Assembly (NCBI GenBank): GCA_003427395.1
Contig: BFEA01000297.1
Coordinates: 777,090-799,006, forward strand
DNA: 21,917 nucleotides
Direction of reading: 5' to 3'
Origin: Chara braunii
Lineage: Eukaryota > Streptophyta > Charophyceae > Charales > Characeae
Shown: positions 8,341-18,199 of the stretch, one piece after another
How positions within the stretch are numbered: the stretch's first letter is position 1
Layout: each line of letters starts with the position of its first letter
The notes under the pieces: model-generated
What the model was told of the DNA's origin: nothing
Database searches by the model: none
The model's input: only the letters and a program-made list of their open reading frames with translations
Program-made: the position numbers and the translations under genes

Positions 8341-9369
8341 TATCCCAAGGCGAATATAAATGATGGGGAGGGTGCGATCAGGGTTAGAGAGTCGGGGGGA
8401 CAGGAAAATTAGACTTCAATTACCAACCGCTTGCCTTTAGGCTTCTCTGCAGATATGCTATTGTAGCAGCCGGGTTTCACTTTGAATCGCTATACAATCT
8501 CAAAATGCACTTTAAGACCTAACGTATCTTCTTCCTGTCTGTTCCAGTAAGGCTACTGTGTTATTCTACTGAAAAAACATATTATAATTCTCACTTCTGC
8601 CTTCATAGTAAAAGCTCACTCCGTTTTACTATCCCTCTTTTCTACTTCGCTCCGTCTCTCGTACGTTTGCCTTTCACCTTCTTATGTGCGATTGGTCTTC
8701 ATGCTTGCCATTGATGTGACTTTCGCCCCTTCTTGTGCTCGATGGTAGGAAATGGAGGTAAGTTTTCGATCTTACCTTTCGAGCGTCGGACACACTGTTC
8801 TGACTTGCTCAGTGGAATAATGTGAAGTTTGATTGTTGCATCACTCCTGTCCGTGTCTTGAGAATGCTTTTCGCTTGTCTAGATGTTGTATATCCGTTTC
8901 CCTATGTGAAATCCCGTTTGCCCTTCTGTTCTCTTCTCTTCTCTTTCTGCACGATTCTGGTCTTTTCCTTTTTTTAGGAAAACCCCTCTTCTTCCCTCAA
9001 GTCTCGTTGTTTTTGTCCTCTTCTTTCTTCCTCCTACTTTCCTCTCCCGTGTCTGTCCGATTCGTGATGAGCTTGAGTGCGCCACGACCGGAGGCGTGGC
9101 GAGACGTGATGTCACGTCCTCTCCCTCCTCGTTTTTTCCTGCGCGATTTCAAACGGGGGAAAGGCTCACGCCTCCACGCTCGCGGCAGATTGGGACGCGC
9201 AAAGTTTCTTGTGGTGCAGACGTGATTCTCAGCACGAGTCTCAACGCTCACCGTACCGATGTTGTTGCAAGAAGTGTTATCTTTCCATGTTCTAATGCAC
9301 AAATTTGTCTCATTTTCCACATTGAATTTCCGAGAGTAGTGAAGCGATTTGGCATTTTCGTTTTTTTTT
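8341..9369. other. About 1 kb without a supported gene
   Basis: No gag for the minus element and no host exon could be recognised. The stretch is T- and C-rich, especially 8915-9055. The + strand ORF at 8833-9225 is mostly translated pyrimidine tract followed by Arg-rich sequence and has no recognisable motif. A ten-T run (9361-9370) abuts the 5' LTR. Confidence 0.4.
9103..9118. promoter_or_regulatory. ACGT-core quasi-palindrome, candidate bZIP site
   Basis: GACGTGATGTCACGTC has two 7-bp inverted arms (GACGTGA and TCACGTC) around TG and contains two ACGT cores. Plant bZIP factors bind ACGT-core elements. With no identified downstream gene the site may be chance. Confidence 0.25.
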
Positions 9370-10288
9370 TGCGAGGCTCAAGGCCTCGATCTGCCCTATT
9401 GGGCCCTATTTTCTGTACAATTGGCCGCCCTAAGTGAAGGCAGGCTCGACCCAGGGCCTACAAGCCTATTTTTGGGGTCATCACGCAGCTAGGTAAATTC
9501 AGGCAGTTGCGCAGCGCCAGTTGGTTAAAGGTGCCCAAGCCCAGGCTGTCTCTTTCGAATGTAACTGAGGCAACATGGACTGAACATAGGCCGCGGGCAG
9601 TTGAACACGGGCAACCACCACAGGCCCATGGCCTGATTCGTTTGGACGGGCTCACCCTCTCTGGGCCTACCAGAAGCTTTTGGGCAGAGGCCCAATGCAG
9701 CCAGGCTGCATGCAAGCAGACAGGCCACTTCCATTTAGGAAAGTGCCTGCCCACGCATTCGGGATTCGGGCACTGGCTGCATGCTGCGCAAGCGCTGCTG
9801 CGCTATACGCTGGCCAGCGCTCACGCGCTCACGGGCGAGCTGGAAGGAGCAGGGAGCCATAGCCGAGCTGCACTGTTGTATGCTGGATGGGGCGCATGGT
9901 GGTCCTTGGGTGAATGTGGCATCTGTGAGTGGGGGATCGAGGTTGTGAGTGATACGAGAGACCTACCTGGTGCTTGAGGCAAACGACATTGGCCGAGATC
10001 TGCTCGTACTTTGGGGAGCTCTTGATGTCACCAGTGACATTGTAGATAGGCTAGATAGGGTCTGCCATTTGTAGTCTGGGCGCAGAGCGCCAGATAGGGT
10101 GTCGACATTGGTTCTTTGTTGATGATGATGAGACTATTCCAACATTGTCACATATGAGCTTTTGTTGTGCTCTTATTTGGTGGGACTCGTGTTGCAATTC
10201 TACTTTTGGTTCGAGGTCACAACTATCTGGTCTCATGTGTATGATGCTGCTTGGTTTCTGAAGTTCGCCATCGCTCATTTTCCTTGCA
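9370..10288 (+). repeat. 5' LTR
   Basis: 919 bp, matching 17259-18199 along its whole length. It starts TGCGAGGCTCAAGG and ends CATTTTCCTTGCA. Relative to the 3' LTR it lacks a 20-bp segment near 9570 and two bases near 9647. No convincing TATA box was found. The alternate-frame ORFs that cover it are not genes. Confidence 0.92.
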
Positions 10289-10306
10289 ATTTGGTATTTG
10301 AGTTGT
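10289..10306 (+). promoter_or_regulatory. Degenerate primer-binding site candidate
   Basis: Directly after the LTR end, ATTTGGTATTTGAGTT keeps TGGTAT and GAG of the initiator-Met-tRNA complementary site common in plant LTR elements (TGGTATCAGAGC), but the middle bases differ. The position is right; the match is weak and may reflect decay or a different primer. Confidence 0.4.
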
Positions 10307-11453
10307 GGTACGGTGCGCTCGTCTGGCGCTTGTCTTCTGCCTATGTGGTACATGGATGCAGTCTGCTAAGCGAGCGGCTGTAGGGAGTGTGTAGTGAGGA
10401 GGACGAAGGCAAGCAGGCGACCCAGGTGGAGAGGGGATCGCCAGGAAGGCTAAGTGGTGAATATTGGGTGTTCGCAGTGTGATGAGAACTATCTGATGTG
10501 CGATTGATGCTGAGGTGGACCGGCGATGTAATGCTGGTTGTGCTGAAGCAGCGATTGGTCATCAAAGTCGGCATCGGGTCAGCTGGTGAGAATATCTGTG
10601 GTTGGGGGCAACTATTTTGAGGTACGGTGCACCTAACCATTATGTACCCTCTTCGACACTTCTTACCGTGAGGATGTGTGTTCTGTCATGAGAGTCCTCT
10701 CATGTGAGGAGTAGAGTGCGCTCAACCTTGAGAGTCGTCAGTGTTCACATGGAGCATCTGGAAGGAGAGGGCGGTGCTATTTGAAGGGCCCTAGACGAAG
10801 CACTGGGTCATGGTCACCATGCCAACCCATCGGGAGGAGAGCACGCATGCTTTGCTGCTTTGTCCTTTGTCTGCTCGCTACGCTATAGATGGGTTCTGAG
10901 GGGCAGGCCAGCCCTATGGGAAAGACGAGTACCGGCCGTCGATAAATAAGTACCAGCGGGGACCTTCCACAATTGGCCGGTGTAAGGCTTGCGGCACGCG
11001 AGGATAAATATTGTGCAGGGCTGGCCAGCTCAGCAGGACTCTGGGGGTGGGCCGTGTGCACACCTTTAGACACGCACACTTTTCCGGATTGCTCAGGGAC
11101 GTTGACGACAAGAGACATTCAGGAAGAGAACTGAGGGAGGGGTAGATTCTAGGTGATTAGTTTGGGAAAGATTCCACTCTGCAAACAGCCAATCAAATGA
11201 TTCTATTTTTATTTTTGATTAGTTAGATGTACAACCATTAACATCTGACAGACAACATAGAACTGTTCTCTGTTCATTATGCTTTCTATTTGTGAACTAC
11301 TGTAGTCAAAGTATAAATAGTCTCGTTTGTAGGAATCTGAACTTACCTATTGGACGGAAAATGAGTAGTCTCTGACATAGCCATCGATTATTTATTTTAA
11401 ATCGGTCTGTACATCATGCTGCGGTAGGCATGGAGAGTGTCCTAGTGCAGACA
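10307..11453 (+). other. Long untranslated leader between PBS and gag
   Basis: No protein is recognisable here. It includes an 18-base hairpin-forming sequence at 10687-10704 (CATGAGAG, TC, CTCTCATG). An AT-rich part (11160-11420) has a CCAAT at about 11189 and TATAAATA at 11312-11319, an arrangement resembling a promoter upstream of gag. It could equally be chance in AT-rich DNA. Confidence 0.5.
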
Positions 11454-13423
11454 ATGTACAGTGTCGTAGCTTACGAGTGACTGGGAGGTCCCACAACCGG
11501 ACGATAGGATCTTGCGATCGGCAAGACGCCCGATAGCCCACTTGGCATTAGGACCAGAGGGCGACAGATACCTGTTCCGCCAGCAGAGAGAGAGACAGCA
11601 GCAGCAGCGAAGGGCTAGGGGCGCAGAGACAAGCAGGGCATTCGTGAGCGAGGCCGCTACTTCAGCAGCCATGGCAACTGTTGCGCAGCAGAGCTCTCAG
11701 GCTAGGAGTTCAGGGACTGTAGGGTCAACGGTCGCACAGACCCTGAGTCAGTCCACTGGCGTAATGGGAAGCCAGCCAATTGTGTTGGCCCCTGAGGAGG
11801 TCGCCATACAGCAAGCAGCTATTCGCGAGGCACAACTACAACATGAGTTAGGAGAGATCAAGGCAAGAGAAAATGGTTAGAAGAAGAGCTAGGATGCAGC
11901 GGCGACAAGCAGACGTTAGTGACTTAGAGGAGATGAATCTGACGCACATGGATGATGATGTGAGGACCCTACGGACCGCCCTGCTAGATGTAGTAGAAAT
12001 GCAGGACCACCAAACGGCTCTCTTACAGGACATCCAACAGAGTCTGACCGTATTGGTCGGGCGTGCGCAAGCAGCTCCATCGCCGTCCAGGCTGGTGCCT
12101 GGCCCGTTGTACATCCTCCTCCTTTTGTCCCACCAGTAACAGGAGTTTCCCCATATGTATCTCTAGTATCGGTTCAAGTCGTTTCCCTGAGTATGCCTTC
12201 GACAGGCGGGTTCTCAGCAGGTCCTAGTGTTCAGGTTCCTGTACAGCCAGTGTATTCCCAACCTCCGTTGCAGGTTGCCGTAACTGGGCAGCCTGCTGTC
12301 TCGCAGTCTGCACAACAACAACTAGTGCAACATCCTGGTCCCCAAGGTCCACAGCCTGGGGTGGGACAGGTACCGGGAGAAAGCCAGTGGGTTCCGAAGA
12401 CGGCCATCGCCTCCCCCAAACCCTTTACAGGGGACAAAAGGGGCAAAGACCTCGACACATGGTTGAGGTCAGTGCCAGTCTATGTCAAATGGAAATTGAC
12501 CTTGCCGCACGAGGAAGTGCTTGTGGCTGCCTCCTATTTAGAGGGGAGTGCAACAAGATGGTTGAGTGGTTTAGTTTAACTACAGGGATACGGTCATGAC
12601 TTCCGCGATTGGGCAGTTTTAACCAAAAACATGAGGACTTCCTTAAGCTGGTGGAAGATAGGTGGCATGATCCTCATGAGGCTCAAAAGGCCACTGACGC
12701 GCGATCATAACATTGAACAACTGGCAGTTCAAGTCAGTAAGGGAAGCCACAAACGCAGTGGAGCGTCTGATTTGTGTTCTTGGAGTACGCTATGAACCCT
12801 TGGTCTTACTCACTGCATACCTGAGATGTTTTCCTTTGCCTCTCAGGAATCAGTTGGCAGGTGAGGTCAACATCAATATGCACAACTTTCCCTCGTTCAA
12901 CAAGAAGGCCCTAGACCTAGAGGCAAAGATAGGGCATGGACAGACACCCACGACGGACGATAGGAAGAAGGCACTGCCTCCCAACTGAAAGGCGAAAGGC
13001 CGCATAATGTTCGTCGACAACGATGGTTCTACCATCGAATTGGAAGACGACTTCCAAGCGGGAGCGGGTTCAAAGGCGGGCAGCGTAGAAGTTTCAGGGG
13101 GTGGAACAGTCGCTGCCTCTGTCCAAAAAGGTAAGGCGACCGGTAGACGCCGTGGATGTTCCCGATCTAGGAGTCAAGTCGACCCTAAGGCTCCTCCATG
13201 GGAGAAAGCGGGTCTCACAGAGGACGTGTGGAGAGACCGGTATACCAGGCAGGCCTGTATTTGTTGTGGTCAATATGGCCACAACCACTTCAAGTGCCGC
13301 AATAAGAACGTGACCGAGAAGATCCCGCCCACGATGGGGCAGGCGTTGGGATCCTCCACTCCCGTAGGTAGCAATGTGACCAGCAGTTTTGGCACTGCTT
13401 CGGGAAACACGTCGGGCCAGTAG
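11454..13423 (+). pseudogene. gag: gag: coiled-coil, capsid-like region and CCHC zinc knuckle, several frameshifts
   Basis: The likely start is ATG at 11454 (MYSVVAYE). One frame change near 11478 then joins it to an open frame through 11880 (EGDRYLFRQQRERQQQQRR, then a Gln-rich helical region). The next pieces are 11873-12139 (coiled-coil-like, LRTALLDVVEMQDHQTALLQ), 12193-12579 (Pro/Gln-rich, then the retrotransposon-gag signature PKPFTGDKRGKDLDTWLR and YLEGSATRWLSG) and 12713-13423 (FPLPLRNQLAGEVNINMHN). The last has an in-frame TGA at 12986-12988. Near its end CICCGQYGHNHFKC fits CX2CX4HX4C, the nucleic-acid-binding zinc knuckle. Gag forms the particle and binds element RNA. At least four frame breaks make it non-functional. 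Confidence 0.85.
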
Positions 13424-13622
13424 GAATAGTAGTTGTTCCTGCTAGGGTCGAGGTGGTGGACACACCCTCACCATCTCGAGAGATGGCCCAAGCTACTGAC
13501 TCCATTGTCGTCCCGCAAAGACATTCGGACCCAGCGATCCTCTGTTCGCTGAATGTGTTCGAGTCCTTAGAGGAGCTAGAGGAGGAGTGGTCTAGATCAG
13601 ACCGCTAGCTTCTTGGACAGCC
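13424..13622 (+). pseudogene. gag-protease linker, still open in another frame
   Basis: A + frame reads VVVPARVEVVDTPSPSRE and then SLEELEEEW up to a TAG near 13606. This looks like the acidic linker between zinc knuckle and protease. The frame differs from both neighbours, so indels lie on either side. Confidence 0.5.
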
Positions 13623-14042
13623 ATGGCCAAAGCCCCTAAGGGTCAGTTGTTCGTCGGCGAGGTAGTCATCGGCGGCCGTAAGGCCGGGGCCTATTATGAC
13701 GCTTGCTGGACGCGGAACTTCATTAGTCGTGCGTGTATTGAGAGGGTGCGCTTAGAGGGGCAAGTGCAGCGCCTGAGTCGACCTGTGGAGTCGACCTGCG
13801 CCAATAAACAGCGCATGGTAGTCAATGACTACCTCAAAGACATTGAGTGTGTTTTCACGTACGCTGAAGGGGAGCTGAGACATCGAGTCTCGTTCCTAGT
13901 CAGCGATGATCTCGCTATGGATATCTTGTTAGGTATGTACTACTACCTCTCGGTTGCACAACCCTAGTTTGACTGGGACCGAAAAGTGGTCAAACACACA
14001 TTGCGAGAGGGGGGACCGCCAGATTACATAAGTTCAAGGCTG
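13623..14042 (+). pseudogene. Retropepsin-like protease with altered catalytic motif
   Basis: The ORF at 13623-13967 reads GQLFVGEVVIGGRKAGAYYD, then ACWTRNFISRACIERV and later SFLVSDDLAMDILLGM. The fold signature is clear: the final ILLGM corresponds to the (I/V)(I/L)LG block. At the active site, however, the sequence after Asp is Ala-Cys, where clan AA proteases have Ser/Thr-Gly, so catalysis should be lost. Translation continues in the same frame past a TAG at 13965-13967 (FDWDRKVVKHT) to about 14040. Confidence 0.75.
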
Positions 14043-14047
14043 CTAGT

Positions 14048-15019
14048 ATGACCGAGTCCTACGGATGCATGTGTGCGGCCATGTTCTACAACTATTATAA
14101 GCAAAATCCGGAGGAGGGTATGTACTTAGTTTACGTCTCTTCAGAGGGTGAGCCGGTGAAAATGCGTCCAGAGATAGAGGGAGTGGTCGCTAGGTACCCT
14201 GATCTATTCGAGGAGCCGAAAGGGGTTGTTGAGAGGGAGGTCGTCCACGCGATAGAGATTATCTCTGGGCCTAGCATTCCGAAGGGTAGGATCTGTCGGA
14301 TGTCTCCAAGTGAGCTTGATGAGCTTCGCCGACAACTCAAGGAACTCATAGAGAAGGGTTGGATCCGGCCTAGTGTCTCCCCTTACGGATCACAGTCTTA
14401 TTTGTACCGAAGAAGGGGGGGGACCTTGAGGATGTGCATTGACTATAGGGGCCTCAATGCCATCACAGTGAAAAACACTGAGCCCCTATCGCGTATCGAT
14501 GACTTGTTGGATTGAGTGCAAGGGTGCCGGTACTTCAGTAAGATAGATATGAAGTCCGGGTACCATTAGATTGCAATACGGCCCGAGGATCAACACAAAA
14601 CCACATTTCAGACCAGGTACGGTCTATACGAGTTTGTGGTGATGCCTTTCGGCCTTTGCAAAGCTCCTGGCACCTTTCAACACACGATGAACCGGATATT
14701 CCATGGCTACTTGGACAAGTTTGTCATCGTGTACCTCGATGACGTACTTATCTTTAGTAGGACTGTCGAGGAGCATGTAGCACACTTAGATAAAGTCCTT
14801 AGCCTCCTTAGACAACACCAATTCAAGATCAACCAGGAGAAGTGTGAGTTTGGTCGCACCCGGATCTTGTATTTGGGTCATGAGATTTCCGCGGAGGGGT
14901 TGAAGCCCGATGACGCGAAGGTGGCCATCATTCGTGATTGGCCGCGTCCTCAGTCTGTGATTGATATGAGGTCCTTCTTAGGGATGACAGGCTATAACCG
15001 CAACTTTGTTCAGAATTAG
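14048..15019 (+). pseudogene. Reverse transcriptase, with two in-frame stops and a compensated frameshift pair
   Basis: One frame carries the whole domain: PSIPKGRICRMSPSELDELR, then LIEKGWIRPSVSPYG, then LRMCIDYRGLNAITVKN, then FSKIDMKSGY (Asp at 14546-14548), VVMPFGLCKAPGTFQH, VYLDDVLIFS (YLDD at 14732-14743), and GHEISAEGLKPDDAKV. Stops occur at 14513-14515 (TGA) and 14567-14569 (TAG). Between about 14391 and 14425 the frame temporarily reads SQSYLYRRRG, where the +1-shifted reading gives VLFVPKK, the normal family motif. A one-base loss followed by a one-base gain in the G run explains this. At 15017-15019 a small deletion ends the frame. Confidence 0.93.
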
Positions 15020-15610
15020 CATAGTGGCCTCCCCTTTGACGGACCTGACATGCCTTGACACCACATGGGAGTGGACAGCCAGATTCGAGGCTGCTTTCAG
15101 ACATCTGAAGCATGCGTTAACACACCATGAGGTCTTGAAACTTCCTGATCCCGACAAACCTTACGGATGGCATTCAATATGGCATTGGTGCCGTACTTGC
15201 GCAGCAAGAGGGGAAGAAGTTAAGGCGGGTAGAGTACATGTCCAAAAAGACGCCCTCTCAAAAGTTGGCCAAGTCCACCTATGAGAAGGAGCTCTATGTG
15301 ATCTACAAAGCGCTAGCCCATTGGAGGCACTACCTCCTAGGACGCTTCTTCTACGTCGGGACTGATCATCAGGGGCACTCTCCGACTCTCTGAAGCGTTG
15401 GATCGAAGTCATTGAGCAGTATGACTTCGAACCCCAGTACATCAAGGGGGAGTACAACAAGGTTGCTGATGCGTTAAGGGGGAGTACAACAAGGTTGCTG
15501 ATGCGTTGTTGCGTAGGCCATATTTTCTCGGTGCACTGGTCACTGAATTTGGGCTTGTGGACGATGTTACTCAGTCTTTGGTGGAAGCCTATCGCGAGGA
15601 CCCATTCACC
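15006..15610 (+). pseudogene. RNase H domain and connection, frameshifted, partly deleted
   Basis: Reading resumes at about 15015 (SIVASPLTDLTCLDTTWEW, then FRHLKHALTHHEVLKLPD). After a break it continues as YGIGAVLAQQEGKKLRR, VEYMSKKTPSQKLAKS, YEKELYVIYKALAHWRHY and then GTDHQ. A short block normally following DHQ is missing. It resumes at SDSLKRWIEVIEQYDFEPQY and GEYNKVADAL, where a 32-bp tandem duplication shifts the frame again. The end reads LRRPYFLGALVTEFG and VEAYREDPFT. RNase H degrades the RNA of the RNA-DNA hybrid; this copy is inactive. Confidence 0.9.
15444..15507 (+). repeat. Perfect 32-bp tandem duplication in RNase H
   Basis: Bases 15444-15475 and 15476-15507 are identical (starting AAGGGGGAGTACAACAAGG). 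Since 32 is not a multiple of three, the second copy shifts the frame inside the conserved ADAL motif. The lack of any difference suggests it is recent compared with the point mutations in the element, or an assembly error. Confidence 0.95.
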
Positions 15611-15780
15611 AACCATATCTTCAGTAATCTGTAAACCAACAAAATATTTTCCGTTATAAACTTGTGCATAGTAACCGACAAATTTAGGCAAAATACAAGA
15701 TCTACATGACCAAAATTTCCAACTCTGGCGAGCCACACGCGAATGCCTTTTCAACAGACAAGCTTCTACAAATGGACTGT
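15611..15780 (+). other. About 170-bp AT-rich insertion between RNase H and integrase
   Basis: Coding similarity stops after REDPFT (ending 15610) and resumes at EIIRKLEAKNKATSEEF (from 15783). In relatives these two blocks are normally adjacent, as I recall the family. The intervening 170 bp is AT-rich, has stops in the coding frame and moves the downstream frame. No terminal inverted repeats or target duplications could be recognised. Confidence 0.5.
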
Positions 15781-15782
15781 CA

Positions 15783-17417
15783 GAGATCATACGCAAACTT
15801 GAGGCGAAGAATAAAGCTACATCTGAAGAGTTTGAGTTGATCAATGGCCTGCTGTTCCTTGAGAAGGCCCGGAATAAACGTCTTTGTGTGCCTAATCGGG
15901 AGTCTTTGCGTAGTTTATTTTTAGGCGAGTGTCATGATGCCACCGGAAATTTTGGGTATAGAAAGACTGCAGCAAATCTGTTGCAACGGTTCTAGTGGCC
16001 CACAATGATGAGAGATGCGAAGCTGTACGTGGAGACTTGTCAGGTGTGTCAGAGAGACAAGCCACGTACACAAGCCGCTCTTGGGCTTCTCAAGACCCTT
16101 CCGATTTCGAAAAGACCCGGTGAGAGCCTGTCTATGGATTTCATGGACACGCTGGTCACCAGCAAAAGTGGAATGAGATATATCTATGTCATTGTGGATA
16201 GGTTTAGTAAGTATGCTAGATTAGTTGCAATGCCTGCTACAGCTAGAGCCAAATATGTGATCAAACTGTTCAAAGAGAACTGGGTCAGAGACTTTGGACT
16301 TCCAAAGTCTATTGTGAGTGACCGGGATGTCAAATTCACCAGTGAATTGTGGAAGGTTGCAACTGCAGAACAGGGAACACAACTGCAGATGACTTCTGGG
16401 AACCACCCAGAGGCAAATGGCCAAGCAGAGCAGCTGAACCGCGCTGTACAACACCTGTTGCGGCACTACATTAAGCCCAATCAGGCGGACTGGGATGAAG
16501 AACTTGCTGTGCACAGTGCCACTGGGGTAAGTCCTAACAGTCTGCTACTGACTTTCAAGCCTAGACTGCCCTTAGACTTTCTACTACCTGACAACCAGCC
16601 AACTGCTGCACCGGGCACACTTGAATTTGCCTATCGCTATGAACAACTGATGCAGCAGGCAGTAGAACAGATGCATAAGGCACAGGCGGCAATGATAGAG
16701 TCTGAGAACAAACACCGCCGCCCTTCTACATTTCAGGTAGGGGACAGAGTCTGGGTAAAGTCCTCAGAACTGGGACAGGAGCACGGGATCTCCCGCAAGC
16801 TCATGCCACAGTACTTTGGACCATGGGAGGTTCTGGATGTTGCTGGGGAAGATCCGGATGGACCATCCTATGTAATTCGGATCCCTGGTCATCTTCGCAC
16901 TTACCCTGTCTTTCAGGCCTCCAAACTTGCACCTTTCGAGGAAACTTATCAGTTTCCTACACATCGCTCAATGCTGCCCCCAACCATGGATGGAGAAGTC
17001 GACATCGACGACATCGTGGACCACAGGGAAATGCCGGTTCCAAGACCGACAGGCAGGGGACGTCCTCCGAAGCCGAAGCTGCAGGACCGAGTTCGGTTCA
17101 GACATCACACTGATCCAAAGGAGGATAGATGGTTCACACGGGAGGAACTGATGCAGACCGCACCGCAGGTTGTCGCTCACTATGAGAAGTTGCTGCAGAA
17201 AGGAAAGCGCCAGATTGAAAGAACTTCTCAGAGGACTAGCGAAGTGTGGAGGAGGGAATGCGATGCTCAAGGCCTCGATCTGCCCTACTGGGCCCTATTT
17301 TCTGTACAGTCGGCCGCCCTAAGTGAAGGCAGGCTCGACCCAGGGCCTACAGGCCTATTTTTGGGGTCATCACACAACTGGGTAAATTCAGGCAGTTGCG
17401 CAGCGCCAGTTGGTTGA
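15783..17417 (+). pseudogene. Integrase with zinc module, DD35E core, GPY-like module and degenerate chromodomain
   Basis: Coding begins EIIRKLEAKNKATSEEFELI. One TAG (15993-15995) interrupts it before WPTMMRDAKLYVETCQVC; from 16005 there are 470 open codons. The zinc module reads ECHDATGNFGYRKT, with Asn where the second His is expected, and CQVC is intact. Counting from 16005, the catalytic residues are Asp45 (SMDFMD), Asp106 (VSDRDVKFTSELW) and Glu142 (NGQAEQLNR), with 35 residues between the last two. MPQYFGPWEVLDV (272-274 GPW) is the C-terminal GPY-like module. Residues 331-398 (VDIDDIVDHRE, then EDRWFTREELMQTAP) resemble a degenerate chromodomain lacking the typical aromatic cage. Codons 419-470 are read from the 3' LTR. 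This is much better preserved than the rest of gag-pol. Confidence 0.93.
17248..17258 (+). promoter_or_regulatory. Polypurine tract for plus-strand priming
   Basis: GGAGGAGGGAA ends exactly one base before the TG that opens the 3' LTR. LTR retrotransposons use such a purine run as the RNA primer for plus-strand DNA synthesis, and the position fixes the LTR boundary. It overlaps the integrase reading frame. Confidence 0.88.
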
Positions 17418-18199
17418 AAGCGCCCAGGCCCAGGCTGCCTCTTTCGAATGTAACTGAGGCAGGCCCTGGGCCAGATTCGCAACATGGACCGAACACAGGC
17501 CGCGGGCAGTTGAACACGGGCAACCACCACAGGCCGAGGGCCTGATTCGTTTGGACTGGGGCTCAGCCTCTCTGGGCCTACCGGAAGCTTCTGGGCAGAG
17601 GCCCAGCGCAGTCAGGCTGCATGCAAGCAGGCAGGCCACTTCCATTTAGGAAAGTGCCTGCTCACGCATTCGGGATTCGGGCACTGGCTGCATGCTGCGC
17701 AAGCGCTGCTGCGCTATATGCTGGCCAGCGCTCACGCGCTCACGGGCGAGCTGGAAGGAGCAGGCAGCCATAGCCGAGCTGCACTGTTGTATGCTGGATG
17801 GGGTGCATGGTGGTCCTTGGGTGCATGTGGCATCTGTGAGTGGGGGATCGAGGTTGTGAGTGATACGAGAGACATACCTGGTGCTTGAGGCGAACGGCAT
17901 TGGCCGAGATCTGCTTGTACTTCGGGGAGCTGTTGACATCACCATCGCCATTGTAGATAGGCTAGATAGGATCTGCCATTTGTAGTCTGGGCGCAGAGCG
18001 CCAGATAGGGTGTCGACATTGGTTCTTTGTTGATGATGATGAGACTATTCGAACATTGTCACATATGAGCTTTTGCTGTGCTCTTATTTGGTGGGACTCG
18101 TGTTGCAATTCTGCTTTTGGTTCGAGGTCACGACTATCTGGTCTCATGTGTATGATGCTGCTTGGTTTCTGAAGTTCGCTATCGCTCATTTTCCTTGCA
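17259..18199 (+). repeat. 3' LTR
   Basis: 941 bp, the partner of 9370-10288, starting TGCGATGCTCAAGG and ending TTTTCCTTGCA. It carries an extra 20-bp segment at about 17461-17480 (GGCCCTGGGCCAGATTCGCA) bounded by GCA, which is either an insertion here or a deletion between GCA repeats in the 5' copy. The first 159 bp contain the end of the integrase frame. Confidence 0.92.

Larger units (their letters stand above)
9370..18199 (+). mobile_element. Near-complete Ty3/gypsy chromovirus-like LTR retrotransposon, inactive
   Basis: The element is bounded by two long direct repeats (9370-10288 and 17259-18199) that both start TGCGA and end TTGCA, fitting TG...CA LTRs. A purine-only tract abuts the 3' LTR and a weak primer-binding-like site follows the 5' LTR. 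Inside, in order, are gag with a CCHC knuckle, protease, RT, RNase H and integrase, the Ty3/gypsy order. The total is 8,830 bp. Hand alignment of the LTRs gives about 46 substitutions plus a 20-bp and a 2-bp indel, roughly 5% divergence, so the insertion is not recent. No clear target-site duplication is seen: TTTTT precedes 9370 and CTTTC follows 18199. Multiple stops and frameshifts in gag-pol make it non-autonomous. Confidence 0.92.

Noticed and set aside
8833-9225. 130-codon + strand ORF.
   Set aside because: Most of it is translated pyrimidine-rich DNA, the opposite strand is also open, and no motif is present.
9458-9977. Overlapping ORFs of 98-156 codons on both strands in the 5' LTR, repeated in the 3' LTR.
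   Set aside because: They lie within LTR sequence, are open on both strands because of GC-rich composition, and carry no protein motif.
15161-15844. Long minus-strand ORF (227 codons).
   Set aside because: It is antisense to the recognisable RNase H and integrase coding of the plus-strand element.
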